23,268 nt of DNA. Origin: JAFGBZ01 sp043817715 (GTDB taxonomy: Archaea; Iainarchaeota; Iainarchaeia; Iainarchaeales; JAFGBZ01). A program made the translations under genes and the position numbers. Numbering within the stretch: position 1 is the first letter of the stretch; the number at the start of each line of letters is the position of its first letter. The stretch covers positions 1 through 23,268 of the forward strand of contig JBDRGO010000020.1 of the NCBI GenBank assembly GCA_043817715.1. Reading direction: 5' to 3'. Of this stretch, positions 23,117 through 23,268 are shown piece after piece. Below the pieces are notes generated by a model. It had not been told where the DNA came from. It saw only the letters and a list, made by a program, of their open reading frames with translations, and did not search any database.

Positions 23117-23268
23117 ATGAAAACAGAAGGATTCAAGGAAAAAATTTCCTCAAAAAAAGGAAAAATGGTTTTATTGCTGGTTGTTTTTGTTATTGGAATT
23201 TTGGTTGGATGGTATATTACAAGCGAATTCATTCAATCAGAAACTCAGGTTCAATTAAATGCAAGAAT
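23117..23268 (+). CDS. N-terminal part of a membrane-anchored protein (3' end cut by window edge)
   Basis: 50 codons are visible, beginning MKTEGFKEKISSKKGKMVLL. A basic amphipathic start is followed by one TM helix (about 17-36, VLLLVVFVIGILVGWYI) and an outside-facing SEFIQSETQVQLNA, so N-in/C-out topology is likely. The SD AAGTGAT and the next bases up to the ATG (14 bp) are identical to those of the preceding gene. A 5-codon mini-frame (23099-23116) ends immediately before the start. Probably co-transcribed with the lipoprotein gene 43 bp upstream. The family cannot be assigned from this fragment. Confidence 0.75.
   Translation, partial: MKTEGFKEKISSKKGKMVLLLVVFVIGILVGWYITSEFIQSETQVQLNAR

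Overview
The window is from an AT-rich archaeal genome. Three diagnostic archaeal informational or proteostasis genes are present: a 20S proteasome beta subunit, the KH/beta-CASP nuclease aCPSF1 (FttA), and a nascent-polypeptide-associated complex protein with a C-terminal UBA domain. Many genes have TATA-like boxes about 27 bp before the start codon (leaderless mRNAs). Others have GGTG or GTGA Shine-Dalgarno sites. The compact layout, the bacterial-type dephospho-CoA kinase fragment and the many lineage-specific surface proteins fit a DPANN-type archaeon (Diapherotrites/Micrarchaeota/Woesearchaeota-like). That placement is inference; no rRNA or tRNA is present to confirm it.

Layout. 1-210: 5' part of a dephospho-CoA kinase gene (minus strand). 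351-496: an orphan structured RNA with its own TATA box, a 10-bp closing stem, two C(UUCG)G hairpins and a U-tract. 634-2025: phosphomannomutase/phosphoglucomutase. 2137-8715: an unusual gene neighbourhood. It holds two type I membrane proteins (Ig-like ectodomains, one TM helix, homologous charged cytoplasmic tails), a KaiC/RecA-like ATPase with a long charged N-terminal extension, a second KaiC-like ATPase, and two mutually homologous KaiC-fold proteins without a Walker A motif. 8781-8863: 17-bp tandem repeat just before the NAC gene. 9310-9910: IS200-type insertion sequence with end hairpins and a hairpin that buries the transposase ribosome binding site. 9942-11285: unknown membrane-anchored extracytoplasmic protein. 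11401-12152: FKBP-type prolyl isomerase whose C-terminal module appears frameshifted. 12363-13004: proteasome beta. 13121-15028: aCPSF1/FttA. 15029-15298: non-coding stretch with three copies of an ATATACATAA motif about 61 bp apart. 15299-15445: a 48-codon gene with clear TATA and RBS, followed by a UUCG-capped hairpin. 15512-15991: Fap7-type adenylate kinase. 16068-17339: secreted, C-terminally anchored Ig-like protein. 17368-18071: toxin/antitoxin-like pair (TumE/DUF6516-like plus winged-helix regulator) with an 8-bp inverted-repeat operator. 18155-22228: 1357-residue lipoprotein-like coiled-coil protein with a C-terminal TM helix. 22435-23073: Cys-rich lipoprotein. 23117-23268: start of a further membrane protein.

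How the genes fit together. There is a housekeeping core: sugar-phosphate mutase, NAC, FKBP, proteasome, termination nuclease and Fap7. Between these genes sit lineage-specific cell-surface genes. The most promising new system is the KaiC-like/membrane-anchor cluster. Its arrangement suggests surface proteins with cytoplasmic tails coupled to RecA-fold ATPases and ATPase-dead partners, but no function can be read directly from sequence.
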